Shown: one piece after another, positions 34,801-48,700 of the stretch
Layout of the letters: every line of letters begins with the position of its first letter
Numbering within the stretch: position 1 is the stretch's first letter
Assembly (NCBI GenBank): GCA_958450365.1
Contig: CAUEEP010000752.1
Location: 372,001 to 436,000, forward strand
DNA length: 64,000 nt
Direction of reading: 5' to 3'
Source: Mesorhabditis belari
Taxonomy: Eukaryota > Nematoda > Chromadorea > Rhabditida > Rhabditidae
Notes under the pieces: generated by a model
Seen by the model: only the letters and a program-made list of their open reading frames with translations
Told to the model about the DNA's origin: nothing
The model's database searches: none
Program-made: the position numbers and the translations under genes

Positions 34801-35660
34801 TTACAAATTGCCCTTTAAGAAATTCATAATCAAGACCATTTGACCAAATTTAGGGCCAAATTGCTTGGGCTCCATTGATCGCCGACGACTATTGGCGCAT
34901 CAAGCTGGACAAGCTCACCATCAAGGGAGCCTCGGTAAGTTATTTTCTCATAGCTTATCTAATATCTAATATCTTTTAGTTAGCTTATAGATAGGTTTTC
35001 TTCTCAAGTTATCTACTTTTTTCAGTACGGAGCCGGAGTTGCCGCTATTGTTGACACCGGAACCTCGCTTCTCACTGGACCCACAGATGATATCACTAAG
35101 GTAAGCAATTAAAATGAAATAGAACTTTAGAAAACGAATTATAGGACAATTATAACCTTGTTTTCCACTCAATTACCTTAATATTATTAAATTTTAGATT
35201 CAAAAAGCTATTGGAGCGATCCCACTCGGAAATGGAGAGTACACCGTTCCCTGCAAGTTGGTCCCCGCTCTTCCCGAAATCACCTTCACTATCGCTGGAA
35301 AGGACTTCAAATTGGCTGGAAAGGATTACATTCTTCAAGTCACCAGCCAGGTAGAGATTGGATTTGAAAAAGATGCTAATAGCTGACTTCAACGTCTGAG
35401 TTGATCCTCATGAAGCATAAGTCTTCTCAAAAGAACGAATTAGTTTCATAATTGACCGTAACCTCTGATAGATCTGGATAAAAATGAATAATGAATCGTT
35501 AACTATTCAGGGAACGACAATCTGCCTCTCCGGCTTTATGGGGCTCGATATCCCAGCTCCAAACGGACCTCTTTGGATTCTCGGTGATGTCTTCATCGGT
35601 CGCTTCTACTCGGTCTTCGACCGTGGAAATGATCGTGTCGGATTCGCCATGTCCAAATAA
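31900..35660 (+). CDS. Pepsin-family aspartic protease, complete
   Basis: Twelve exons join in phase to 400 residues: 31900-31955, 32865-33024, 33281-33331, 33643-33729, 33772-33876, 33964-34047, 34141-34233, 34478-34585, 34854-34934, 35026-35100, 35198-35350, 35511-35660. A signal peptide ([15 protein letters not shown]) and a propeptide of about 55 residues precede the mature start near [13 protein letters not shown]. Both catalytic aspartates are present ([11 protein letters not shown] in exon 4, [11 protein letters not shown] in exon 10), as is the flap tyrosine (QYGSGSMTG in exon 5). The C-terminus [17 protein letters not shown] is typical. The family cleaves peptides at acid pH in gut or lysosomes, and the signal peptide fits secretion. 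Exon 6 is best ended at 34047 with donor GTTGGT. Intron 1 carries a duplicated copy of its own 3' splice site. AATAAA lies at 35692. Confidence 0.95.
32100..32240 (+). repeat. Duplicated 3' end of intron 1 with start of exon 2
   Basis: About 140 bases ending in CCATAGTTTGAAACTCAAC match 32740-32890, which contains the true acceptor and first codons of protease exon 2. The upstream copy diverges right after GAGTCCCA, so it is a decoy acceptor without the exon. Confidence 0.75.
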
Positions 35661-35691
35661 CTTTCTTAACATTTATTTTCATTTTACTTAC

Positions 35692-35697
35692 AATAAA
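35692..35697 (+). promoter_or_regulatory. Polyadenylation signal of the protease gene
   Basis: AATAAA lies 32 bases after the protease stop codon. Confidence 0.65.
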
Positions 35698-36767
35698 CTT
35701 ATAATATCAACTTATTTCAATCATATTACAATGGATTAATTCTGAAATTTTGAGAACAATTGGGAACAATAAACAATTGAACAATAGACATTAGAAAATT
35801 CGACCTTCGTTTTCTCGAATTTCCAAACCCAATAATTCCACCTTCGTTTTCTCGAGAGTTTCTTGTTTGATTGCTCTGAAATTTTGCCTACAAGCTGAAA
35901 ATGTCGATTTCTATCTGTAAACAAAATTTCAGAGTAATCGGCCAAGAATCGGTGAAGAAAACGAAAAAAGGAAAGCTTATTTTTGCAAGAATTCACAGAT
36001 TTAAAACATTTTTACTTTAAAGCAAAGATATGATACATTTTTACTTCAAAACAAACGGCCGGTAAGTAGGTTCAGCTAATCAAAAGTTGTGTGTTTCTAT
36101 TCTTCTGCACAAAGAATGCTTAAAATTGACTCTACTTGACTGCAAGTACTTTGTGCTTAAAAATGGAAACATTTCCTTTCTAGCATCTTTTGCTTCTTAA
36201 TTCTTCTTCATTTGCTTCTCAATTCCTACTTTTCTCGCAGCAATGAATGATCGCAGCAATGAATGATCGCAGCAATGAATGATCGCAGCAATGAATGATC
36301 GCAGCAATGATCTACGCCAAAAATAAGCGCCAGAAGCTATAGGTTTCTATTCTTGAACTCAAAGAATAAACAAAACATCTGAAATTTTGCCTACAAGCTG
36401 AAAATGTCGATTTCTATCTTTAGAAAAAATTTCAAAGCAATCGGCCAAGAATTGGCCAAGAAAACGAAGGTGGAATTAGGTTCAGGCTGGAATTTCCCGA
36501 TTTTGAATTTAGAGGGATCTGTTTAACTAAATGATTATGAAAATTGTGGTGCAAAACTAAATTTTCCGGAGTTTCTTAAAAAATTAGCATAATTCGAGGC
36601 TCTGAGACAATTTGCATATAATTTTGATGACGTTTTATATCCAAACTGTGCCCTGTAGCTTTATTTTGATGATCTATCCGTTTTATTTCATAATTAATCT
36701 GCAACTAATCTACAAACTTTTATTAAAACAATAATTCATACATATTATGTACAATGAGTCAAGGAAT
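35698..36767. repeat. Spacer with a dispersed 250-base repeat
   Basis: 36090-36385 matches 43140-43385 (TGTGTTTCTATTCTTCTGC, GACTGCAAGTACTTTG, AATAAGCGCCAGAAGC). In this copy the 16-base piece GCAGCAATGAATGATC is expanded about four times (36239-36306), while the other copy has one. 35800-35995 and 36380-36470 share GAAAATGTCGATTTCTATC. No gene is seen. The convergent protease and EndoU genes end on either side. Confidence 0.65.
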
Positions 36768-39700
36768 TCAATCAGTTGGATATGCGGTGGAGATACATGT
36801 GCCCGCGTCACAAGCTTCCGTGTACGAGGTAACGCCGAGATGGAATCCTGAAAGTAATTGGATTTTAAAGCTAGTGTTTTATCAAGTAAAAATATCGATT
36901 TAAAAGCTATTAGCAAGATCCAACCATCCAAAGTGAACTTGCAATTGGCCGAGTTGGGATGGGTGAGGACACAGATGCTGAGAAGGGAGAAGTCGAAAGC
37001 TGAATTCGATTCAAATAACCAACGATTGATTCTACTTACAAGGGAAAGGAAAGCCTCATTGCAATTGTTTATTCATCGTTTATTCATTGCAAATACGTGA
37101 GAAATAGTTTTTTTTTAAAAAAGTGAGAGTGGGACTCGAACTTGGAGTAAAAGGTTGATAGATTCGGTAGTCTAGAAGACTATCCACTAGACCACCAAAA
37201 TAGTTGTCGAATGCCTTATAAGAAGCTCGAAATCCTTTCCCTTGTCAGAGCTCAGAAATCTTTTGAGAAAAGACTTTGATAATAGTTTGAGTTTGAATTC
37301 CTCACCTGGACTAGTTCCAATCAAAAATCCACCAGTTTTCTTGAATGCTTTGCTCCATTGATATTGGAAAGTTCCAGTCAATTGCTGAAGTCTCAATTGT
37401 TTAGCTTCAAAACCATTACTCACCTTTTCATAGCTGTAATATCCATAATAATTAATTTGTCCGGCTTTCTCTTGACGATAGTAGTTGACCCAACTGAAAT
37501 ATTTGATAATTAGCAGAGAATTTTGGGGTACCTGTGATGTCCATCAACTGTGTTCTCTTTCCATTCACCGCAGAACACATGTTCCCAACCTGGAAATTGT
37601 TGTTGAAGACTTTATCCACTTTAAAAGCTTGATAAAGTCTAGATAGAAATCCAGGATGCACGATACAAGTTTTAAACTAAATTTCCAAGATATTTTAATC
37701 ATTAAACCATTTTTCCAGCTAGGAGTTGTGGTTTTGAGGGCATTGACCTGTAATTATAGTTTGTCTAAACCTCTAGGACAGGCTAATCCTGAATAAGAGA
37801 GGAATGGTTAGAGATTCTCAAAGGAGTATATCTATTCTCAGCTTCTTTATTAGTAAATCTTGTAACAGGAGCTGATATACTAATGCTAATTTGAAGAAAT
37901 AACTTGGTCTTGGTCAGGTTTAGACAATTTGTTTTCGGAAACATCGGAATTCTTGTTTTCTGTTTATCTGAAATACCTTGATTCATCGATTCTCAAATAA
38001 AATGTTGAATCTAGTGATTTAATGATAGAATATGAATCAATTCAACTAATCTGTTCAAAAACAATTCCTTATATTGTTCTGTTGTAACGGAAGAGATCTT
38101 TCTTCAATCAAGTTTTGAATTGTGATCGGTACTTTTCCGTTATTTCTTCAAATTAGCATTAGTATATTAGCTCCTGTTGCAAGATTTACTAATAAAGAAG
38201 TTGAGAATAGATATATTCATTTGAGAATCACTAACCATTCCTCTCTTGATCAAGATTAGCCTGTCCTAGAGGTTTAGACAAACTATAATTACAAAAGGAT
38301 TGAAGAATGTTTGCTTTAAACTCACATTCAGCTGATTATCAGTATAGCAAAATAAACTGTTCCTACCTGAAGACCCTAGAATCGACTTATTCGATGTGCA
38401 TCGATTATATGTGCCGAACCAGAGCATGAAGAGCTTCGTTTGCAAATCATTTTGATCAGTACATTTTCCTAAAACCATTATCATCTTTCGATTATCATTT
38501 TTCAAGTCCAAATACCTTTCTTCAACAAATATCGATAAGCTTGTTGAAAGATCGTTGTATTGTAAACGGTGTTCAACCAATCCATTACGGCAGCTTTGCG
38601 GAAACCAGACATACCAGGTTCTTGGATGCAGGTCTAAATCTTGTTGTAACTCGAATATTTGGCTGTTTAAACTTGAAAACTTTATTCTTAAAGCTTTGAA
38701 CAGTTATTAGTCTGAACTTATTAGTAATTGCTAAAGATATTAGGCTTAGGCGAAAGTCTTTTCCTTCCTTTTTGTACTTCCTTTTGAAAAATAACAATTT
38801 CATCAATTAACTTATGATTTGCTTAATAAATAAAAAGTGTTTATTATTTAATTTCCCATCTTTTTAAGTCAATTTTTGTTCACTTTCAACCAAAATTCGA
38901 GAGTGAAAACGTGTTTTTTCGTAAAAATCTATGAAAACCTCTACGAAGAAATTGGCTGAATCAATTTCTCTGAAAATTTGACGGTATACTAAACTTTTTA
39001 TGCTTTATCTTTTATCTAGTGACATCAAGATAGGTTTTTTAGCTAAATCTTCTAAACTGCATTATCGAGCCGCATTTTTAACTACCCGACTTCACACTCC
39101 CAAAAAAATCCAGACATAAGATATTTTAAACCCGTTTTAATGTTATTTTGCAGAAAAATAATTGGCCTTTCTAATGAAAGAAACCGTAGTTCAATTGGTG
39201 CATTTCTTGGTTTTAAACGAAAGTATAAAAAGGAACGAAAAGACTTTTTGGACAGCCAAATATCAGGTTAGCCGGAAAGTCTTGTCCGCTTTTTTTAAAC
39301 GTTACTTTTTAAGATCAATAATGTACCAATCGATCTCTGGTTTGTTTTATCAGAAAGTCCTATTATTTATTTACAAATTGCCCTTTAAGAAATTCATAAT
39401 CAAGACCATTTGACCAAATTTAGGGCCAAATTGCTTGGGCTCCATTGATCGCTGACGACTATTGGCGCATCAAGCTGGACAAGCTCACCATCAAGGGAGC
39501 CTCGGTAAGTTATTTTCTCATAGCTTATCTAATATTAATTATTACTATAATATCTTTTAGTTAGCTAGATAGGTTTTAGATAGGTTTTCTTCTCAAGTTA
39601 TCTACTTTTTTTCAGTACGGAGCCGGAGTTGCCGCTATTGTTGACACCGGAACCATTTATCGTTAGAGACAGGTTAAACTAGAAAAAAACAGTTAAAACT

Positions 39701-42700
39701 TACAATTATGAACGAAAAGACTCAAAAAAAGACTTTTTGGACAGCCTAGTTGACCGGAAAGTCTTGTCCGCTTTTTTAAACGTTACTTTTTAAAATGAAT
39801 AATGTACCAATCGATCTCTGGTTTGTTTTCTCAGAAAGTCCTATTATTTATTTACAAATTGCCCTTTAAGAAATTCTCAAAAGCTTGCGTCAGTTATTTT
39901 TTTTAAAGGTGCGAAGTCGAGCAGTCAAGAACGATGAAAAACGAACTCAAAGTTTCAGTTTGAGCACCTTTTGTCACAGAAACCCATTTCGGTGTCAAAA
40001 GACAAGAGATAAAGAATAAAAAGTTAGATAAATAGACAAATTTTCATAACATTTCACCAAGCCGTTTTCATTCTATGTCAATTCTTGTGTCCTTGTAATG
40101 AAAAACAAGAATTTTCTCGGATTTGCCTACAAATGAGCTAAATGAAATAGTTAATCTTTTTTATTTAAAGCAATCTTGATCAGCTAATGTTTTATTTATC
40201 GGACAAGACTTTCAATAGCAAATAATTGTGGCCAACTTACATCCGCATGGAAATATTGTTGATCGTAGATGTAGATCTGCTTCTGGTAGATTGGTCTGTT
40301 GAAAACATCTTCATTAAGTTGTTTGAAGAGCCTGAAATTTTGAGATAGAAATTCATTCAAGTCTTGAGGTTTTAATAAAAGATTTATTACTTCCTAAGAT
40401 CTTTCTAAGATCTTTCTAAGCTCTTTCTAAGCTCTTTCTAAGATCATTTGATAAGATCATTTCAGATTTTCATTGAGTCAGTTCAGATGAATCTGATTTG
40501 GCTTTACAGCTAGGAATTTGGGGCAGTCAGAGGCATAGATCTGATTTGGCCTATTCTGGCTTACAGACTCAAGGACTCAGTTGAAAAATTCTTACTTAAA
40601 ACCACTAAATAGATGTCTAATATTTAAATACTAACGGATTCGGGCTCACATCCTTCGTTCCGCTAACTTTATTTCCCCAATCCAATGTGTAATCGGAGTC
40701 GAGTGCTCGATCTGTGTCAGCAGCTCTCATTGAATCTACCTGAAAATATCTTGCTTGAAAAAACAAAACAGGAAAGCATTAGGAAAGCACATTTGAACAC
40801 CATACCACAGCTTGTAAGTCCGCGTCATCAGCTGGTTGAGTGTTCGGAACTTTTGTTGTCGTTGTTGTTGTTGAAGTTGCATTGACTGTTGGATAGGCTT
40901 CATCGATCTGGGAAATGATTTGTTTTTATCAAATCTATTAGTCATCTATGCTTTGCCTTTAAAAAATGCTGATTTTTAACTCACCAATCCATCAGCTCCA
41001 TTTCTTGTGGTCACATTGAGGTACACGGTGGTTCCTTGGATAGTGGCTGGACACTAAATCAATGAAATTATAGAATATATTTATTTTAGATTGTTTATTA
41101 CTGGTTCTACGAACCTTTTTGGTTCTTTATTACTGGTTTTATTACAAAAATTTGTATACAAAAAGTCTCGATGCCTTTTTTGTTCTTTTTCTTGTTTCTT
41201 GAGAAAGAAAGATTCACTGACACAAGAATTTGGTTTTTTTAAGATTGAATTTTCGATTTGCCTGTGTGTTTGAGCTTTTTTGTTCACAAAGTACACTTAG
41301 AAGATTCAAATTTCGTTCATACAAGATCAAAAACTGTTCCGATTGATTCATTTCCACAGTGAATCTGTTTCCCATAGAAAAGTGACAACATTAAACGATC
41401 TTTTTCATTCATAAAAAAGATGAATCGTTAGATCACGAGTGAAAATTGTCTTTTATTTAAGGAAAGAGCGCTGGGCCTTCAATAGACTGAAAGAAAAAGG
41501 GGAAAACGGGGAAAACGGGGGAAAAATGTGTGAATAAAGTGAATGAATGCAAATCGATGTTTGCCCATTTCGACCTTTTCACACAAGATCTTCCCCAAAC
41601 AAAAAACACAATCTTTACCACAACAACATCGGAATTCTTGTTTTCTGCTTGTCTGAGATACCTTGATTCATCGATTTCAAATAAACTGTTGAATCTAGTG
41701 ATCTAGTGATAGAATATGAATCAATTCAACTAATCTGTTCAAAAAAATTCCGTATATTGTTCTGTTGTAACGGAAGAGATCTTTCTTTAATCAATTTTTT
41801 AATTGTGATCGGTACTTTTCCGTTATTCCTTCAAATTAACATTAGTATATTAGCTCCTGTTACAAGATTTACTAATAAAGAAGTTGAGCATAGATCTATT
41901 CATTTTAGAATCTACCCTTTTACCCAAAAAACTCACCGGTTTCCCTGCGCCAGCCAGCGCACAAACGGTGTAGGCCAAGAACTCAGCTTCTGGTGAAGTC
42001 ATCAAGAGAAATGTTTTGTCCAGAGCTTCGGCTTTTCCCCACATCCATTGCAATTCCAAGTTAACATCCTGGAAAAATTGAGTTGATTATTAAATACTTG
42101 ATTCTATTCATCTTGAACTTACAAGTTACCGTAAATACTCTAATAGAACGCCACCCGCTCGTACAGTCGCGTAGTGTAACTTCTATTTAGAAAACTATTT
42201 TTTTCTCAGTCCTTAGATTTCTTCCAATTACACTTTTGGTACCAAAAAATGCTAGATTTCAAGGGCTATCATTTGAGACCAAATAGCACACTGTAGCATA
42301 AAGCAGCGCAGAGAACGAGACGTTCAAAGTTAGACTACGTGATTGTACGCCCATTATGGGGAGTGGTGTTCTATTTATTTACGGTGGTTTGCTTTTTGCT
42401 AAAGTAAACAAAAAGACTAAAAGTGGAGCCATGATTTGAATATTAATTCTTTTAATTATTTCAATTCAATTCAAGTATCAAGTTAGCATTTTTTGAACTT
42501 CTAGACCTTATGATCTCATTTAGGCACAGATTGGGAGGACTTTTTGACCAGTTTTCTTGGTTTCCAGACTGGGAGGACCATTAAAATTCTCCATTTTAAC
42601 ATCTAAAGATCTAGCTGATCAATAGATTGAACAAATTTTGATTTTGCGTAAGAATGTAAAGCAAAAACTTTCGTACTCAGTTTTTTAGATTTCTGTTTTT

Positions 42701-45700
42701 AAGGCTCGTCACTTTTTTCTAAATAAGATTACCCAATCCCAATCCCATCACTTTCTTCTAAACATTTATTTGTGACACTCTTGCATTTGTCTTTTTTGGG
42801 AGTGTCTGAAAACAATTTGAGTATCAGATTTTCCCCATTTTCTCACAAAATATTTGAAAACTCCACTGAAAGCGCTATCATTTGATTTGATTTTTTGGCA
42901 AAACAATCGCCAAACTTTTTTTTTCTGCAAACGCCAATAAACAAATCTGATTTCTGGATCATTCATAAAAGTTTCACTTCCTTCTTTTGTTTCCTATGTC
43001 TTTACATAAAAATGGGTTCTTTGTGCGTTCTTTGTGAGTTCTTTGTGTGTTCAAAATGGAAACATTAACTGTCTGGCCTCAATTCCTTGTAATTCTCATA
43101 GCAATCAACTGTTCTACCAAGAAATCTATAAAATTCAGTTTATCAAAAGTTATGTGTTTCTATTTTTCTGCACAAAGAATGCATAAAATTGACTCTACTT
43201 GACTGCAAGTACTTTGTACTTAAAAATGGAAACATTTCCTTTCTAGCATCTTTTGCTTCTTAATTCTTCTTCATTTGCTTCTCAATTCGGACTTTTCTCG
43301 CAGCAATGATCTATGCTAAAAATAAGCGCCAGAAGCTATATGTTTCTATTCTTGAACTCAAAGAACAAACAAAACATTAATACAGTCGAACTTCGATATA
43401 ACGAATCGCTCGGGACTGAAAACTTTGATATAGCGAATGTAAAACGTGCGCCAAATTTTCTGTGTAGCTGCCCTGGACGGCCACTGATTGCATTTGGCTG
43501 GTGCAGCTACGCAGAAATTTTGGGCACATTTTAGAAGTTCAAATTCATTGTATCGAAGTTCGACTGTATTCGGGGTAGGCTAATTTCCACAATTTGTTTT
43601 TTGCACAACAGGGTCATTTGCGCAACTGGGTCGTTTTCACAACTCGCCATAACTTTCTTCTAAGTCGGCTAATCTTTATGATTTTGGTTTCATTTTGTTG
43701 CACTCATTGAGATCTACAAAATGAAACCAAAATCCTAAAGATTGACCGACTTAGAAGAAAGTTATAGCAAGTTGCACAAACGGGCCAGTTACACAAATGA
43801 CCCTGTTGCGCAAAAATTGCGGAAATTAGCCTACTGTATTCATTTTCAGATCAGAAAATTTCTATTGTGAAACGCTCGTCTTTTTTACATCAAAATTCTT
43901 TAAAGTAAATTGTTGGAATGATCGAAAATCGCGAATTCCCACACGGTTTGTCGTTTATGTTTATTTTTTATCGTTTTTATCTCGGCTTTCGAAATTTTTC
44001 ACATCACAATTTCCTCGTTTAGATCAAAATGATTGCTGCTGACAAAAATGTGCATCGAATTATCGATCCGCCGGGCATTTGGGACAGTTTGAGAGTGCTT
44101 TTTGGGCAACAAAAGGATATATGTTGTGGGTTTTCTTCTTTGGAAAAGCTTTATACTAGTTTTTAATGGAGTTTATCTTGATTTTTTTTATCTGAAATCG
44201 TCAAATGAACTAGCTGAATGGTTTCAGAATCGAAGTTTACTCTAGATTAATAGTCAGTAAATGCACTTTGAGCTGTAAACACATCGTTTCTGGCACACTA
44301 AATCTAAATAATTATGGTAGTCCCGAAAAGATGCGTTTCCACTTTTGAGCACAAAGTACAGTACTGGACAATGAAATATCATATTTGAAAAACGATCGTC
44401 ACGTTCGCACGTCTGTAACTTCCTTGTTTTTGAGTTTAAACTATTAGTGTTTTACATTTTCTGAAAGCTCTTTTCAAGGGCTACACAATGGTAATATTAA
44501 TATTTAGAAATACCGTATTTTTGACGCATTTCAGCGCGCACAAAAGTGACGATCGTTTTTCAAATATGATATTTCATTGTCCAGTACTGTACATGGTAAT
44601 CAAGTGACAAATCGATTAGACTTGTTTTTATGTATTTTTTTGCTGGAAACGGATCCAATCTAGTGCACGGAATTCTTATAGAAGATGATAAATTGGAGTT
44701 TTTTTTATGAAAATTGAAGCTCTAAGTGGGCCAGAAAGTTGCGTTTACATTTGAAGTACCTCAAAGATCAAGAGTTGCATTGTGTTGAATAAAATAGAGA
44801 TAACTATAAGAAGTAAACTGTAAGTATAACTATAAGAGATAAACTTATGATTTATCTAACTCACCAGCGGAAAACGCTCTTTCTTTCAATTTCAAATCAC
44901 TAAAACTACCGTAACCCATGTTAAGCTCCGCCTCTTTCTAAAAATGGACCTAAAAGTCAGATTCCCCATAGCCGAAAACCTCCAGGAGAAAAATATAAAA
45001 AAATAACGCTAAATACTTTGCCTTTAACCGATAGAGCAAACGTGATTACGGAGTGTCGCGTTTGCACACAGACGGACGGACAGACAGGCAGACAGGCAGA
45101 CAGGCAGACAGACAGACGGGCAGACGTCTCTTCTACTTTATATATAGTAGATTAGATTAGATTAGATTAGATTATTATATTATTATTATATTATGTTTTA
45201 TATATCATATATTATTATATTGCCAGTAAAAAGCGCTCACTAACGTTCGTGTTTTCCACGCAACCTAAGTTCCGCTCCTTTTTGCGGACGGACAGACGGA
45301 CAGACAGACGTCTCTTCTGCTTTATATAGAGTAGATTATATTATATTATATTATATTATGTTTTATATATCATATATTATTATATTGCCAGTAAAAAGCG
45401 CTCACTAACGTTCGTGTTTTCCACGCAATCTAAGTCCCGCCCCTTTTTGCGGACGGACAGACAGACAGACAGACAGACGTCTATTCTGCTTTATATAGAG
45501 TAGATAAGAGTTGAACAATGATTTTTGGTGCATTTAATTCTTCGAAAACTTTACAACTACCCGACTGACCTCAAATCAGTTTCTTCTGATCGATTCCCGT
45601 TTTCCCTTTCACTTATCAATCCCAACCATTTCTAATTTCATTTTATTACTTTGTGATTGCCTAAAAAAGACTTGGGAATGTTTGTGTTTCCTTTGGCGTG

Positions 45701-48700
45701 AATTTAACGACTTTTTAAACAAAACGAGATTTGGGGAAAATTTTGGGGGAAATTTGGGACGCCCACGTCTAGAATTCATTCCACCCATGATCGAAATTGA
45801 TTCGAATTTCTGACGAATTCGTGTTCTTTTTCTAAATTTTAGCACTTCTTTTCTGAGATTTTGTTTATTGTGCTGAAATGTTGCGAAAGTTGATTGAAGA
45901 TGATGAGGATAAGGAATCAATCGAGGGACAAGCACTACAAAAATGTCAACTAATTATTTCGTTATTGTTTTATCATTTAAAAACCTTCACCCACTATCAT
46001 ATGCCATGGTTTTTATTATATTTATATAGAGTTTAAGAAAAATTAGCTTTTCTTTAGGACTTTGTCTCAAAAAGAAGACCAAAAGTCACCCCATTAAGGC
46101 GTATTCCCAGCTCTGACCTCAAAGATGAGTTCAATGCACTCAAAAACTATTGAGAGCCAATAAATTTTCTAGATAATGTTTTCTAGATAATGTTTGAAGG
46201 AATAGGATTTGGGTACATTGTACTTAAAATTCAAGATATGAAGACTTTCAATGGGAAATTTTAGTGCATATTATGAACAGTGGTTCTCCGTCGTTCGATC
46301 TCGAGGCAAATGACAATCCGGTGGCGAGAAGGGACACTATTCGACTCACTGGTTGGTCTTTTTTGATTAAAATCTTAAAAAGCTCTAAATGATTATTGTA
46401 TTTGGTCAGAGAAAGTCCAAATTTTCATTATATTGAAGTTTTTGATCTAAAAGTTTTACTTAGGGCTTTGCTAAACTACTTAATTCCTTACAAAAGCTAG
46501 CTTTAATCAAAACAGTAGAAAATAGTCTCAAAATAAAACAGAATCAATAGAAGTAACGCTTAAGGATCATTTTCAGAGTCGATTTTTAGACATTTGATCT
46601 TTAAGCGTTACTCCCATTGATTCTGTTTTGTTTTGAGACTATTTTCTACTGTTTTGATTAAAGCTAGCTTTTGTAAGGAGTTAAGTTGTTTAGCCAAACC
46701 CTAAGTGAGACTTTTAGATCTAAAACTTCAATATAAATGTGCAAATTTACATATTAAACTCTAGATTACGAGCGTGAGTATAAACGACGCCGCTTTGCCG
46801 TTTACAATTTCCTCGACCATCCCCGATCGGCTTCAAATTTCCCATATCATTTCAGTAAGTTGACAAGAATCTAATAAATTCTTTAAAAATAGTACATATA
46901 AATCTATAAAATCTAACAAATTCTTTAAAAAACTACATAATTCCATAAAATTTTCAAGAATTAAACCAAAAACAGCTATTTTTAGGTATTTTCGTGTTTG
47001 TTTTGATCTCTGTTATTGTTGGTGCTTTAGCTGATGCAAGTCCGGATGATAAAACTGTGAGTTGAAATGAAATCCAATCAATTAGGCCAGAATCTAATCT
47101 AAAATTGGGAATTTTCGATGCCCGTGCAACCGTATAAGCAATATGCAATATGCAATCGGTGTGCAACTGAAAAATAGCATATCTTGGTCAATTTCACTCC
47201 GATCTTTTTGATTTTAATATCAATTGATGTAGAATTGAATTTTCTATTGATTGAAATCAAAGACAAAAAGATTGAAGGGAAATTGGCCAAGCAATGGCAC
47301 TTTTCCGTTGGATACCTATTGATGTTCACACCGAAAACTCGAAAACTAATATATTTCGTTTTAGAAGCCTTTTCCAATCTCTTGGTAAGTAAGTGTTGTC
47401 AAGTGGTGTTCAAAATCAATTAATTTTGTTTTAAAAAAACCCTGTTTTAGTTCTACAATGTCAATTTCATTATGGAAGTGGTGCTGGCCATATTTTTCAT
47501 TCTCGAGTTCGCGATCAGAATCTGGTCAATTGGTGCTGATGCGAAATATAAAGGATTCAGAGGTAGCTTAGCCGATTTTGCGTACAATTGTTAGATGTTG
47601 AAAACTTTATTCTTATTTATCCTTTGTACAATCCCCTTTAAACTAAACTTGTAACGAAAAAATCTGTCAGTCCTTTTTTGCCGTGTTTTTTGTGTTTTTC
47701 TCAGCACCAGCCCTTCGATTTTGACTATCATTCGATGCAGAATAAAATTGCGCGTCGAATGATACTAAAATTAGCTCAAAATGTAATATCCATGCAAAGT
47801 TGTTGGCTAAAAATCTAAACCCCGCCATTATGGGCGGGACTTGATCTTTTGTCTTATAACTTTGCGTGGATATTATATTTTGAGTTGAGAAAAACACGAA
47901 AATCTTAAATTGGCAACGGCAAAAGATTAAGTCCCCCATAATGGACGGGGTTTAGGTTTTTAGCCAACAACTTTGCAGGATATTATATTTTGAGTTGCTT
48001 TTGATATCATTCGATGCGCAATTTAATTCTGCATCGATTGATAATCAAAATAGGCAAAATCAAAGGGGTTGTGCTGAGAAAAACACAAAAAACCTTAAAT
48101 TGTCACGGGAAAAAATCCAGAATTGCCAAGGGCAGAGTTTTTTTTTACAAATCTAGTTTAAACTCAGGTTTTCTCCGGTACGCTTGTCGTCTTGTCTGCA
48201 TGATTGATATGCTCATTATTTTGGTCACTTTTGGAATGCTCTTCATCGACAGAGAGAAGAATCGGTTTGTTAAACGAGTTGGTGAAAAATTGAAAGATTT
48301 AAGTGGTGTCCTGCTTGACGTGTTGCGATTTGTACAAATTCTCCGACTTTTCCATATCGATCGACAAATGACTACATGGAATATGATCAGAAAGATGACA
48401 CTGAGAAGCTTGTAAGTGAAAAGGGCTCAAGAAAAGAAAAGTGTTCAAGAATCAGGCAATCTTACTAGAGTTCTAAAGTTAATTCAGATTCGAGCTCACA
48501 GCAGCTTACTACATTTGTTCATTGTTATTTATGGCGATGTCATTATCCGTTTATGAGATGGAGTCACTTTTCGATCGGAATCACAACGCAAAAGTGAAAA
48601 ATGAGACAGAAGCAAGTTGGAGTGAAAGGTTTTCAAAACAAAATATTGAAATTTTAGTTGATTCAACTTTTAACAACTACGGAGATGCGATGTGGTTTAC

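Noticed and set aside
45609..45935. 108-codon minus-strand ORF upstream of the KCNQ gene
   Set aside because: Basic low-complexity composition, no splice partners and no recognisable family.
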